Shown: positions 35,387 to 44,571 of the stretch, piece after piece
Layout: each line of letters begins with the position of its first letter
Position numbering within the stretch: the stretch's first letter is position 1
DNA from: Flagellimonas sediminis
Lineage (GTDB): Bacteria > Bacteroidota > Bacteroidia > Flavobacteriales > Flavobacteriaceae
Direction: 5' to 3'
Length of the DNA stretch: 64,000 nt
NCBI RefSeq assembly: GCF_010500845.1
Contig: NZ_JAAAMI010000001.1
Span: 434,001-498,000, forward strand
Made by a program: the position numbers and the translations under genes
The notes under the pieces: generated by a model
Seen by the model: only the letters and a program-made list of their open reading frames with translations
Database searches by the model: none
What the model was told of the DNA's origin: nothing

Positions 35387-37036
35387 ATGAACCGCACATA
35401 TTATAAACTGACATTCCTTTCCCTGTCCGCAACCTTTTTCTTTATGGGATGTGGCTCCACTTCGCTCGTTTCAACACCTGTTGAGAATATTGATTCCATT
35501 CCCCTTAAGGTTTCGGAGCTTACCGAGGCGCAGGAAAAAAACTGGGGCCATTTGGATTTGGTACAAGATACTATTCCAGGGATGAGCGTGGACAAGGCCT
35601 ATGATGAAATCATCAAGAACAAAAAGGGGAAAACAGTGGTGGTTGCCGTTTTGGATTCTGGAATGGACCTAAACCACGAAGACCTCAAGAATGTACTTTG
35701 GACCAATACCGATGAAATCCCAAACAACGGGAAAGACGATGATGGTAACGGATATGTGGACGATATACACGGGTATAACTTTTTGGGTGATGCCTATAAC
35801 GAACAGTTGGAATATGTGCGCATGCTTCGCTTGAATATTGGTGATGCTGCGGACAGGGCCAAGGCCCGTTTATTGTTGGATGAAGAATATCCAAAGGCAT
35901 TGCAGAACAAGCAACAGTACGAGCAGATCTTTCAAGTGGTAAAAGGTGCCGATAAGACCGTTAAGGAAGAATTGGGCAAGGAAACCTACACCAAACAGGA
36001 CTTGTTGTCCATTCAGCCTAAAACACCACAAATGGAACAAAGTGTGGCCGTGTTGACGCAAATGTTTACCTATGGCGACAGCATAGCCGATGTTTTGGAT
36101 GAACTTCAGGAAGGGATTACCTACTTCACCGATCAAGTAAACTATAACCTCAACAAAGATTTTGATGGGCGAACTCCTGTGGGTGATAATCCCTACGATA
36201 TCACCGATGTGCCATACGGAAACGGTAATCCGAAAAACCAAGTGGTTACAGAAAGTCATGGTACCCACGTCGCCGGCATCATCGCTGCCCAGCGCAACAA
36301 CGGCATTGGCATTAACGGAGTGGCCAACAATGTGGAAATCATGAGCGTCCGTGCGGTCCCCAATGGGGACGAATATGATAAGGATATTGCCATGGGCATC
36401 CGATATGCCGTGGATAACGGGGCCTCCATTATCAACTGTAGCTTTGGAAAAGCTTTTTCGCCAGAAGCACAATGGGTGTACGATGCCATTAAATATGCAG
36501 AATCCAAGGATGTATTGATCGTGCATGCCGCCGGAAACGATGGCGAAGATCTAGATGATCCGGAAAACCCTAATTACCCGAACGACCACAGATTTGGAAG
36601 TTCCGAATACGTGAACAACGTGATCACTGTTGGTGCCCTTACCAGCAGTTATGGTTCCGATATGGTGGCCACATTTTCCAATTATGGCCATGCCAATGTA
36701 GATGTGTTCGCCCCTGGTGACAAGATTTATTCCACCATGCCAAGCAACGATTACGAGTTTCAAGGGGGAACTTCTATGGCGGCACCTGCTGTTGCCGGGG
36801 TTGCGGCCTTGATCCGTTCCTTTTATCCGAGCTTGACGGCGCCCCAGGTAAAAAGCATCATAATGCAATCAGGACTCAAGACCAAAACCACTGTCATATT
36901 GGCCGGGGACCAGTCCAATGCAGCAGCTTTTGATAAAATTTCAAAGTCTGGTAAAATGGTCAATGCCTACAATGCCTTAATTTTGGCAAGCAACATATCA
37001 AAAGGAAAAACAACCTTGGAAAGTAACTCAAAATAA
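35387..37036 (+). CDS. S8 family (subtilisin-like) lipoprotein peptidase
   Basis: The 549-residue product starts MNRTYYKLTF with a lipobox-like FFFMGCGS, so it is probably exported and lipidated. The triad is visible: VAVLDSGMD (Asp, near residue 90), ESHGTHVAG (His, near 292), and GGTSMAAPAVAG (Ser, near 461). An insert of about 150 residues lies between Asp and His, common in Bacteroidota members. The start ATG 35387 is chosen because it gives a signal sequence; a longer frame reaches back into the previous gene. The M1 peptidase gene follows after two bases, indicating an operon of secreted peptidases. Confidence 0.88.
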   Translation: MNRTYYKLTFLSLSATFFFMGCGSTSLVSTPVENIDSIPLKVSELTEAQEKNWGHLDLVQDTIPGMSVDKAYDEIIKNKKGKTVVVAVLDSGMDLNHEDLKNVLWTNTDEIPNNGKDDDGNGYVDDIHGYNFLGDAYNEQLEYVRMLRLNIGDAADRAKARLLLDEEYPKALQNKQQYEQIFQVVKGADKTVKEELGKETYTKQDLLSIQPKTPQMEQSVAVLTQMFTYGDSIADVLDELQEGITYFTDQVNYNLNKDFDGRTPVGDNPYDITDVPYGNGNPKNQVVTESHGTHVAGIIAAQRNNGIGINGVANNVEIMSVRAVPNGDEYDKDIAMGIRYAVDNGASIINCSFGKAFSPEAQWVYDAIKYAESKDVLIVHAAGNDGEDLDDPENPNYPNDHRFGSSEYVNNVITVGALTSSYGSDMVATFSNYGHANVDVFAPGDKIYSTMPSNDYEFQGGTSMAAPAVAGVAALIRSFYPSLTAPQVKSIIMQSGLKTKTTVILAGDQSNAAAFDKISKSGKMVNAYNALILASNISKGKTTLESNSK

Positions 37037-37038
37037 TT

Positions 37039-38889
37039 ATGAAGCGATTATCATTGTTCTTTTTTGCCGCCTTAATGGGAGTTTCGCTCCTCTCGGCGCA
37101 AGACCCCTGCTACTGGCAACAACATGTGGACTACACCATGGATGTGAACATGGATGTAAAGACCTTCCAGTACACAGGTACCCAAAAATTGGTCTACACC
37201 AACAATTCTCCAGATGCCTTGGGCCGTGTTTTTTATCATTTGTACTATAACGCTTTCCAACCCGGCAGCGAAATGGATATTAGGCTCCAAAACATCAAAG
37301 ATCCCGATAAAAGGATGATGGACGGTGAAAAGAGCAGGATTGCCGCCCTTTCTGAAAGTGAAATGGGTTATCTCCATGCCGAATCGCTTACCCAAGACGG
37401 TCAACCTGTAACTTTTAAGGAAGAAGGAACCATACTTGTAGTGGATTTGGCAAAACCGATTCCCGCTGGAGGAAAGACGACTTTAGAAATGACCTTCAAG
37501 GGGCAGGTTCCCCTTCAAATTAGACGGTCTGGAAGAAATAGTAGAGAAGGCGTGGCCTTGTCCATGAGCCAATGGTATCCGAAACTATCCGAATACGATT
37601 TTGAAGGTTGGCATCCCAATCCCTACATCGCCCGTGAATTCCACGGCGTTTGGGGCAATTTTGATGTAAAACTTACCTTGGACAAAGATTACACCGTAGG
37701 TGGATCAGGATATTTGCAAAATCCACAGGAAATTGGACACGGGTACGAAACCCCTGGAACTACTGTAAAGACCAAGGGCAAAACGCTTACCTGGCATTTT
37801 GTGGCCCCCAATGTTCATGACTTTATGTGGGCCGCCGATCCCGATTACATTCACGATGTCCTGCCCATGGAAGATGGACCTACCCTTCATTTTCTTTATA
37901 AGAACAATCCTGATTTTATAGAAAATTGGAAAAAATTTCAGCCCACAACAGCCGAGGCCATGCGTTTCTACAGCAAGAACGTCGGGAAATATCCATATGA
38001 TCAATACTCTGTGATCCAGGGAGGCGATGGCGGTATGGAATACGCCATGAGCACCTTGATTACCGGAGGCCGCGAATACGGCAGTTTGGTTGGGGTTATG
38101 GCTCACGAAATGGCGCACTCCTGGTTCCAGCATATATTGGCCACCAATGAGTCCGAACACGCTTGGATGGACGAAGGTTTTACCTCTTTCATCAGCAGTC
38201 TGTGCATGAACGAGATTATGGATCAGGAAAAACAAAATCCGTTCGAGGGCTCGTACAAAGGATATTATGCCTTGGTCAATTCCGGATTGGAAATGCCACA
38301 GACCACCCATGCCGACCGTTACACCACCAACTTTGCCTATAGTATTGCAGCCTATAGCAAGGGGTCAATCTTTTTATCACAATTGGGCTATGTGATCGGA
38401 CAGGATAAATTGATGGAAACCATCCACAAATACTTTGACGATTTCAAGTTTAAACACCCTACCCCTAACGACATCAAAAGAACGGCAGAAAAGGTATCGG
38501 GTATGGAACTGAACTGGTACTTGACCGATTGGACCATGACCACCAACACCATTGATTACGGCATCAAAAGTGTAGAAGCTGAGGGCAATAAAACAAGAGT
38601 TTCCTTGGAGCGCATCGGCGAAATGCCTATGCCTATCGATATTTTGGTGGTGGGTGAAGACGGAACCCAAGAAACCTATTATATTCCGTTGCGAATGATG
38701 TTCGGGGAAAAGGATAATCCTTATCCAACCCTTAAAAGAACCGTTTTGGACAACTGGGCCTGGGCATACCCTACCTATGAATTTACATTGGACATGCCTT
38801 TGGAAAAAGTGAAGGCCATTATGATCGACCCATCACAACTGATGGCGGATGTGGACGGCGAAAACAATGTATACCAAGCCAATCCTTAA
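37039..38889 (+). CDS. M1 family metallopeptidase (secreted aminopeptidase)
   Basis: The 616-residue protein has a signal peptide (MKRLSLFFFAALMGVSLLSAQ), the zinc-binding HEMAHSW (residues 355-361) with WMDEGFTS Glu about 18 residues on, and upstream the substrate-gating motif GGMEY in place of the canonical GAMEN. That variant is common in Bacteroidota M1 peptidases. It should remove N-terminal amino acids from peptides in the periplasm or at the surface. It shares an operon with the S8 peptidase just before it, and a strong terminator follows. Confidence 0.93.
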   Translation: MKRLSLFFFAALMGVSLLSAQDPCYWQQHVDYTMDVNMDVKTFQYTGTQKLVYTNNSPDALGRVFYHLYYNAFQPGSEMDIRLQNIKDPDKRMMDGEKSRIAALSESEMGYLHAESLTQDGQPVTFKEEGTILVVDLAKPIPAGGKTTLEMTFKGQVPLQIRRSGRNSREGVALSMSQWYPKLSEYDFEGWHPNPYIAREFHGVWGNFDVKLTLDKDYTVGGSGYLQNPQEIGHGYETPGTTVKTKGKTLTWHFVAPNVHDFMWAADPDYIHDVLPMEDGPTLHFLYKNNPDFIENWKKFQPTTAEAMRFYSKNVGKYPYDQYSVIQGGDGGMEYAMSTLITGGREYGSLVGVMAHEMAHSWFQHILATNESEHAWMDEGFTSFISSLCMNEIMDQEKQNPFEGSYKGYYALVNSGLEMPQTTHADRYTTNFAYSIAAYSKGSIFLSQLGYVIGQDKLMETIHKYFDDFKFKHPTPNDIKRTAEKVSGMELNWYLTDWTMTTNTIDYGIKSVEAEGNKTRVSLERIGEMPMPIDILVVGEDGTQETYYIPLRMMFGEKDNPYPTLKRTVLDNWAWAYPTYEFTLDMPLEKVKAIMIDPSQLMADVDGENNVYQANP

Positions 38890-38919
38890 TCGATTTTTTC
38901 ATATAATGGAAAGATTTTA

Positions 38920-38948
38920 GGGCGGGCCGAATGGCCCGCCCTTCTTTT
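38920..38948 (+). terminator. Rho-independent terminator after the M1 peptidase
   Basis: GGGCGGGCC and GGCCCGCCC form a 9-bp GC-only stem with a GAAT loop, followed by TTCTTTTTT. It lies about 30 bases after the M1 stop and closes the S8-M1 operon. Confidence 0.92.
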
Positions 38949-39074
38949 TTAAAATTTTTTTGGCCTTCAATCCAAAATTCGCGGGAAATCCCCTGATGGG
39001 TCGCTCCTTCATCAAAATATAAATTGAGTAACTTGGTGCGGTAAAAAGTACGCCCGTTGCATAAAGGCTTTCCT

Positions 39075-39458
39075 ATGTATACATTTCCCAAAATTGAAAA
39101 GCTCAAGAGCAAAAAAACAATCGAGGCACTCTTTGCCGAAGGAAAGAACCTTCGCGAATTTCCCATAAAGTTGATATATCTCAAAACCCCATTTGAGGAT
39201 GGGGCCCACATAAAAGTGGGGGTGGTGGCACCCAAAAAAAAGTTCAAAAAGGCGGTGGACCGAAACGGCATCAAACGGTTGCTACGGGAATCCTATCGGC
39301 TCAATAAGTCCCTTATTTTTAACAACATTGAAGGAAACTATGCGTTCTTATTTTTATACCTTGGTCATAAAGTGCCCTCTTTTGAAGAGGTGGACACAGC
39401 CATGAAGCAATTGTTGGAAGCCTTCCTAAAAAAAGAATGTGATGAAAGCGTCGGTTAA
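39075..39458 (+). CDS. rnpA: Ribonuclease P protein component
   Basis: The product starts MYTFPKIEKLKSKKTIEALF and contains KVGVVAPKKKFKKAVDRNGIKRLLRESYRL, the RNR motif of RNase P proteins. It binds the RNA subunit and assists 5' processing of tRNA precursors. The ATG at 39075 is chosen over one six codons earlier. It overlaps the next gene by 17 bases, so the two are co-transcribed, as in other flavobacteria. Confidence 0.9.
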   Translation: MYTFPKIEKLKSKKTIEALFAEGKNLREFPIKLIYLKTPFEDGAHIKVGVVAPKKKFKKAVDRNGIKRLLRESYRLNKSLIFNNIEGNYAFLFLYLGHKVPSFEEVDTAMKQLLEAFLKKECDESVG

Positions 39459-41067
39459 GAAAAAAATATGGGTGCCCATTTTGGCAGTCGCCCTATTGGT
39501 GACGGCCAGTAGTTTTAAAAGTGATTTTTTTGAAATTGCAAAGCAGATTGAAATCTTCACCACCTTGTTCAAGGAGTTGAACATGAACTATGTGGACGAA
39601 ACCAATCCGGGAGAACTGATGGATTCGGCCATTAAAAACATGCTGGACGAACTGGACCCCTACACTCGTTTTTTGAACGAGCAGGATGTAGAGGCCTACA
39701 AAATCAATAATTCTGGGGAGTATTCAGGAATCGGTGCCCTGGTACGTTCCTACGAAAGCAAATTGGTGATCGTGGAGCCCTACAAAGGCTATGCCGCCGA
39801 TAAGGCCGGCCTTAAGGCCGGGGATGAAATCATCAAAATTGGGGAGACCAAAGTGGCCGACTTTGACGACAATGCCAGCGAGCTGCTGAAAGGCGCCAAC
39901 AACACTTCTGTGGAGGTGACCTTTGTGCGGCAGGGCCAAACCAAGACCGCCACCATCACCCGTGAAGGCGTGGAAGTGGATGCCGTGCCATTTTACGATA
40001 TGATCGATGCCAAAACGGGTTACATCGTACTCTCCCGATTCAATGAAAAAGCTTCCAGCCAGACCAAATCCGCCATTCAGGATCTAAAAGGTAGGGGGGC
40101 AGAACGATTGGTGTTGGATCTAAGGGGAAATCCGGGCGGATTGCTTTCCGAAGCCATCAACGTGACCAATTTATTCGTTCCGAAAGGAGAATTGATCGTA
40201 ACCACCAAATCCAAGGTGAAAAAGTTCAACCAAGAATACCGCACCCGCAACCAACCTGAAGATGAAAACATTCCCCTGGTGGTTTTGGTGGATGGCAAAA
40301 GTGCCTCGGCCAGCGAGATTGTTTCCGGTGGACTACAAGATTTGGATCGTGCCGTTATCATCGGGGCCAGAAGTTTTGGCAAGGGATTGGTGCAAAGACC
40401 CCTTAAACTCACCTATGGTACCCAGTTGAAGGTGACCATTTCCCGATACTACACCCCATCTGGAAGGTGTATCCAAGCGTTGGATTATTGGCACAGGGAT
40501 GCCGAGGGCAACGCTGTTAGAAATACCGATTTTAAGGAATACACCACCAAAAACGGCCGTAAGGTGTGGGATGGCGGGGGCGTAATGCCCGATGTGGCCA
40601 TCAAATCCCTCAAGACCAACACGCTCATTGATGCCCTTCAGGACAATGATGTGGTCTTCGATTTTGCCACGAACTATTTCTACGATCATTCTTTTGCCAA
40701 TGTGGATGATTTTGTTTTTTCCGACGCTGATTACAATGCCTTTAAAAAATACGTGCAGGAACAGAATTTTACTTTTCAGACCAAAACGGAAGAGCTGTTG
40801 GAGCAATCCATAAACGCGGACGACTCCCTTTTGGGCGCAGAGGTGCAGGAAAAATACAAGGATTTGCTTTTGGCCGTGAACCGGGGCAAGATTTCCGCTT
40901 TGGACTCCTATAAAAACGAAATCAAAAAGCTATTGGAGGACGAAATCATCACCCGTTACTTCTACCGTGAAGGGCTTTACCAATACTTTTTAGCCCATGA
41001 CGATGCTATTCTGACCGCCAAGGAACTGTTGGCCGACAATTCAAAGTATGCCAGTATTTTGAAATAG
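39442..41067 (+). CDS. S41 family C-terminal processing peptidase
   Basis: The 541-residue protein has an N-terminal membrane or signal segment (KKKIWVPILAVALLVTASS), a PDZ domain (about residues 90-170), and the S41 catalytic part. That part carries LDLRGNPGGLL, VDGKSASASEI with the Ser near residue 288, and GARSFGKGLVQ with the Lys near 314. It cleaves periplasmic proteins at their C-terminus. The C-terminal 130 residues are helical. It starts within the rnpA 3' end; GTG at 39439 and ATG at 39442 are both possible. Confidence 0.93.
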   Translation: MKASVKKKIWVPILAVALLVTASSFKSDFFEIAKQIEIFTTLFKELNMNYVDETNPGELMDSAIKNMLDELDPYTRFLNEQDVEAYKINNSGEYSGIGALVRSYESKLVIVEPYKGYAADKAGLKAGDEIIKIGETKVADFDDNASELLKGANNTSVEVTFVRQGQTKTATITREGVEVDAVPFYDMIDAKTGYIVLSRFNEKASSQTKSAIQDLKGRGAERLVLDLRGNPGGLLSEAINVTNLFVPKGELIVTTKSKVKKFNQEYRTRNQPEDENIPLVVLVDGKSASASEIVSGGLQDLDRAVIIGARSFGKGLVQRPLKLTYGTQLKVTISRYYTPSGRCIQALDYWHRDAEGNAVRNTDFKEYTTKNGRKVWDGGGVMPDVAIKSLKTNTLIDALQDNDVVFDFATNYFYDHSFANVDDFVFSDADYNAFKKYVQEQNFTFQTKTEELLEQSINADDSLLGAEVQEKYKDLLLAVNRGKISALDSYKNEIKKLLEDEIITRYFYREGLYQYFLAHDDAILTAKELLADNSKYASILK

Positions 41068-41069
41068 TG

Positions 41070-41351
41070 ATGGCAGATAAAAGAATTGAAAAAACAAAAA
41101 AAGATTTTGATCGGTTGACTTTTTCGATTGTTGTAATGGCGATCTTTTTACTTTCTTATGGACTATACCATTATTTGTATTTGGGTACTGTATCGGTAAC
41201 CCATCCTAAATTTCCACAACCTAGCTTATCTAATGGGTCTGAAGTTGTTTTCGTTGGAATCATCTTACTGATTCTGGCTTTATACCGAATGGTTAGAAGA
41301 AAAAAGTTGATCGAACAGGTGAATGAGTTAAAAAAATCAAAATTCAAATAA
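41070..41351 (+). CDS. Small two-helix membrane protein
   Basis: This 93-residue product starts directly after the peptidase stop (TAGTGATG) and has hydrophobic segments near residues 19-38 and 57-75, with charged ends. No family recognised. It probably forms part of the ctp transcript, as its start overlaps the peptidase stop region. Confidence 0.6.
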   Translation: MADKRIEKTKKDFDRLTFSIVVMAIFLLSYGLYHYLYLGTVSVTHPKFPQPSLSNGSEVVFVGIILLILALYRMVRRKKLIEQVNELKKSKFK

Positions 41352-41363
41352 ACAATTCATAGC

Positions 41364-41648
41364 ATGGATATTAAGTTAATAAATATGCTTATAGAATTAA
41401 AAAAGTCTCCATTAAATTCCCAGGTAGACCATATAGAGTTATTATATCAATTGTATTGGGAATATAGCGAGGGAAACCAAAAATTGAAACCCTTGGTCAG
41501 TTACTTTGTACATGGGATAGACGATTTGCCATCGTTAAAACAAAGGCCATTTTGGAACAAAGCCAAGTTTGAAGAAATTAGGAAACCTTTGATTGAAAGT
41601 CATAGTAAATTAATAGAAATTGTAGATAGTATATTAAGAAGTTTATAG
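41364..41648 (+). CDS. Small hypothetical protein
   Basis: A 94-residue soluble product (MDIKLINMLIELKKS) with a largely helical pattern. It follows the membrane protein by 12 bases and is probably co-transcribed. I recognise no family. Confidence 0.55.
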   Translation: MDIKLINMLIELKKSPLNSQVDHIELLYQLYWEYSEGNQKLKPLVSYFVHGIDDLPSLKQRPFWNKAKFEEIRKPLIESHSKLIEIVDSILRSL

Positions 41649-41713
41649 GTTGTTCAAAAAAATTACGTTCTGATTAGAAATGATTTTAAAAGCTGATTGT
41701 CTTCGATTTAAAA

Positions 41714-42166
41714 ATGACTAGAGTAAAAACCTTTTTATCTGGATTAGACGATTATGAATTGGCTTATTTTGCCAGATTCAAGCTTCTGACCTATATGAAA
41801 GGTACTTAATCAGAAATTAAAGAGTATTTGACCGAAAGAAACTTAAACGAATCCAAAATTGACCGTCTAATTTCGGAAAATCCAAAATCTAAATTGAACG
41901 ATGAACGTGAAAGGTGTCCTAGGTGTTATTCGGACAAAATCCGAAAGAATCAAGTGGAATGGACCAACACCAGGGGTGGATTTGGAATAGAAGATGAAGT
42001 TGCCACGTGGGATGGATTGGGGGGCCGCGCAACATATAAAAATGAAGTTATCTGTAATGTTTGTGGGTTTTGGCTTGAGGACCCCAATCAAGAAAAACCC
42101 TTGTCCACATCCAAAAAGGCACTCAATGTGATTTGGGACATTTTATTGGGGGCTCTGCGGCGTTGA
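41714..42166 (+). pseudogene. Zinc-ribbon protein gene interrupted by an in-frame TAA
   Basis: ATG 41714 opens 31 codons (MTRVKTFLSGLDDYELAYF and on) and then meets TAA at 41807-41809. The same frame continues without another stop to 42166. The second part carries CPRCYSDKIRK near its start and VICNVCGF 40 residues later, two CxxC pairs that would bind zinc. The frame match across the stop suggests one former gene of about 150 residues broken by a single-base change; restart at TTG 41828 would give a 112-residue remnant. Function unknown. Confidence 0.6.
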
Positions 42167-42304
42167 TTGATTTCGAAGAAAACCTTTTACAATTAATTTT
42201 ACCAAAACAAACCATACGGCCCTTTGGTCAATCCATATTCCGTAACGGTCAAGTTTTGGGCCTAGGAAATTTTTCCGGTTAGTATTTTAACCGAAAACGC
42301 CCAA

Positions 42305-43279
42305 ATGACCTACACCCTCGTCACCCTATTCTTGGTTGGCACCATTCTTCTGTTCTGGCTGTATAAAATGATGTGCAACTGCTTTTGTCGGTCCTTTTGC
42401 GCATGGAAAGACCAAAAAAGCGGCTCCCTGGTCACCAAGGAGGCGACCATTTTGTCCATCAAAACCATAAAAGAAGGAAGAAAACCGCTATTGGAACTTT
42501 TATTGGTTTTTGAAAACCTATCTGGATTTCCCATTCACCGAAACGTTCGCGTGCGGGACAGCCAACCCTTTTTAAGCAGGTTCCGTGCCGACGACAAAAT
42601 TTCCATTGCTCTGAACAAATCCAGAAGGCCCAAAGACCCTATATTCCTGGCCACGGGAACCTGTGGTGTTTCCCTTTTTTTGGTGTTGGCCTGCTGTATA
42701 AAAATCATGGTTTATGTGACCGGATGCTATCTTTTGATCGGGGAGGCCCTGAACCGGATCTGGGAATCCCCGGACCGATTTGAATGCATTTTCAGCACCT
42801 CGGAAATCCCGGAAATCTATCTAATTTTATTGGGTGTGGTCTTTCTGCTCCACTTTCTGCTCAAAAAAATAGGATGGATGGAAACAGGACAGACCCGCTC
42901 CCAAAAGTGGGACCTGCTGTACCTGGGAAAAGGTACCAAAGCGCACATAAAGGGATATAGGGATACGGGCACCAAAATAAATGGCCATCGCGTACTTCAG
43001 GTAGATTATGTGTTTACGGACGAAAAAGGACAGGTCTTTGAAGGTGTCGATAAAAAAACAGTTGACTCTTTGGAAATGGTTTCCCCAACAGAAATGGATA
43101 GTCACGAAATCATGTTTTTGCCCGATAATCCCTTTATCTCCCGATTGACCGAAAATCTTGAATCCCCCGACATTTCTAAATTCATCAACACCCTTTTTCT
43201 TATTGTGGTGTTCCTGTTTTCGGTGGTGGTGATCGGATTATTTTCCCATGCCGTTTTTGCCTCAACAGCAATCCCATAA
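42305..43279 (+). CDS. Integral membrane protein of unknown function
   Basis: The 324-residue protein has about four hydrophobic segments (near residues 3-22, 120-145, 168-187 and 297-320) around two soluble beta-rich parts. The soluble segments (IKTIKEGRKPLLELLLVFENLSG and later KGYRDTGTKINGHRVLQVDYVFTD) look like the DUF3592-type fold, repeated twice. That would make it a membrane-bound tandem-domain protein; I hold this at moderate strength. It sits upstream of a restriction-modification pair but with its own 50-base gap. Confidence 0.6.
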   Translation: MTYTLVTLFLVGTILLFWLYKMMCNCFCRSFCAWKDQKSGSLVTKEATILSIKTIKEGRKPLLELLLVFENLSGFPIHRNVRVRDSQPFLSRFRADDKISIALNKSRRPKDPIFLATGTCGVSLFLVLACCIKIMVYVTGCYLLIGEALNRIWESPDRFECIFSTSEIPEIYLILLGVVFLLHFLLKKIGWMETGQTRSQKWDLLYLGKGTKAHIKGYRDTGTKINGHRVLQVDYVFTDEKGQVFEGVDKKTVDSLEMVSPTEMDSHEIMFLPDNPFISRLTENLESPDISKFINTLFLIVVFLFSVVVIGLFSHAVFASTAIP

Positions 43280-43318
43280 AGCGGGCCAATAAGGATCGTT
43301 AATAAGAAAGATTAATCC

Positions 43319-43326
43319 TATTTTTG
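43319..43326 (+). promoter_or_regulatory. -7 element of the cytosine methyltransferase gene
   Basis: TATTTTTG ends three bases before ATG 43330, a spacing that predicts transcription starting at or beside the start codon. No clear TTG is seen at the -33 position. Confidence 0.4.
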
Positions 43327-43329
43327 AAC

Positions 43330-44571
43330 ATGCAAAAACTAAAGGTGTGTGAACTTTTTGCCGGGGTAGGTGGTTTTCGTTTGGGGCTGGAAACCACGGA
43401 ACACTACAAAGTAGTGTGGAGCAACCAATGGGAGCCTTCCACCAAAACGCAACACGCTTCTTTGGTGTATGAAGCCCGATTTGGGAGCGACAACCACTCC
43501 AATAAAAATATTGAAGAAGTCCCTACCGACGAAATTCCCGATCATGACATTTTGGTGGGTGGCTTTCCCTGTCAGGATTATTCCGTGGCCACCAGCCTAA
43601 AAAATTCCAAGGGCCTTTTGGGTAAAAAGGGGGTGCTTTGGTGGTCCATTCACCGTATTCTTTCCGAAAAAAAGAACAAACCCAAATACCTTTTTTTGGA
43701 AAATGTGGACCGCCTTTTAAAATCACCTTCCAACCAACGAGGTCGCGACTTTGCCATTATGCTTCGTGGTTTGTCTGATTTGGGCTATGCCGTGGAATGG
43801 CGCGTAATCAACGCGGCGGAGTATGGTATGCCTCAGCGCCGAAGGCGCGTTTTTTTTCTGGCGTACCACAAAACGACCCTATTGTTCAAAAACATAGAAA
43901 AAAAGGGGGCTTCAAATTGGCTTTTAAAGGATGGAACCACTGCAACGGCCTTACCCGTAGGAGAAACGACTGAAAATTCCCAACATTTTACTCTCGAGAA
44001 GGACCTTGTTTCCATTTCGGAACATTTTAATACCAAAAGAGGACATTCTCCCTTTCAAAATACCGGTATGTGCCTTGATGGCCATGTTACCACTTTTAAA
44101 ACGGTCCCCTCTTATGATGGGACAAGAACATTGCTTTCCGATATTTTGGAAAAAAATGCCGTTGACCCAGAGTTTTTCATCGACGATACCGAGTTGGAAA
44201 AATGGACATACCTGAAAGGCGCCAAAAAAGAAATCCGCAAGACCGTCGCCGGTTTTGAATACCATTATAGCGAGGGAAGCATGGTGTTTCCCGATGCACT
44301 CGATCAACCTTCCAGAACGATCATAACCGGTGAGGGTGGCAAATCTCCTTCCCGGTTCAAGCACGTAGTCAAAACCTCCAAGGGACTCCGAAGACTCACA
44401 CCCATTGAATTGGAACGGTTGAACATGTTTCCGGACAATCACACCTTATTGGAGGGAATCCCAAATGCCAAACGTGCATTTTTCATGGGAAATGCCCTGG
44501 TTGTAGGCATTGTGGAACGGATAGGTGCTACCCTGTTCCGGAAACTTGCCCAAATTGAAGAGCCATTTTAA
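43330..44571 (+). CDS. DNA (cytosine-5-)-methyltransferase
   Basis: The 413-residue enzyme shows all the family motifs in order: FAGVGGFRLGL (SAM binding), GGFPCQDYSVA (catalytic Cys in PCQ), ENVDRLL, AEYGMPQRRRRVFFLAY, then a target-recognition region, RRLTPIELERLNMFPDN and FFMGNALVV. It methylates cytosine at C5 in a specific site. The next gene, overlapping its end by 47 bases, is a likely restriction partner, so this is a type II system. It lies outside the tRNA-bounded element. Confidence 0.93.
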   Translation: MQKLKVCELFAGVGGFRLGLETTEHYKVVWSNQWEPSTKTQHASLVYEARFGSDNHSNKNIEEVPTDEIPDHDILVGGFPCQDYSVATSLKNSKGLLGKKGVLWWSIHRILSEKKNKPKYLFLENVDRLLKSPSNQRGRDFAIMLRGLSDLGYAVEWRVINAAEYGMPQRRRRVFFLAYHKTTLLFKNIEKKGASNWLLKDGTTATALPVGETTENSQHFTLEKDLVSISEHFNTKRGHSPFQNTGMCLDGHVTTFKTVPSYDGTRTLLSDILEKNAVDPEFFIDDTELEKWTYLKGAKKEIRKTVAGFEYHYSEGSMVFPDALDQPSRTIITGEGGKSPSRFKHVVKTSKGLRRLTPIELERLNMFPDNHTLLEGIPNAKRAFFMGNALVVGIVERIGATLFRKLAQIEEPF

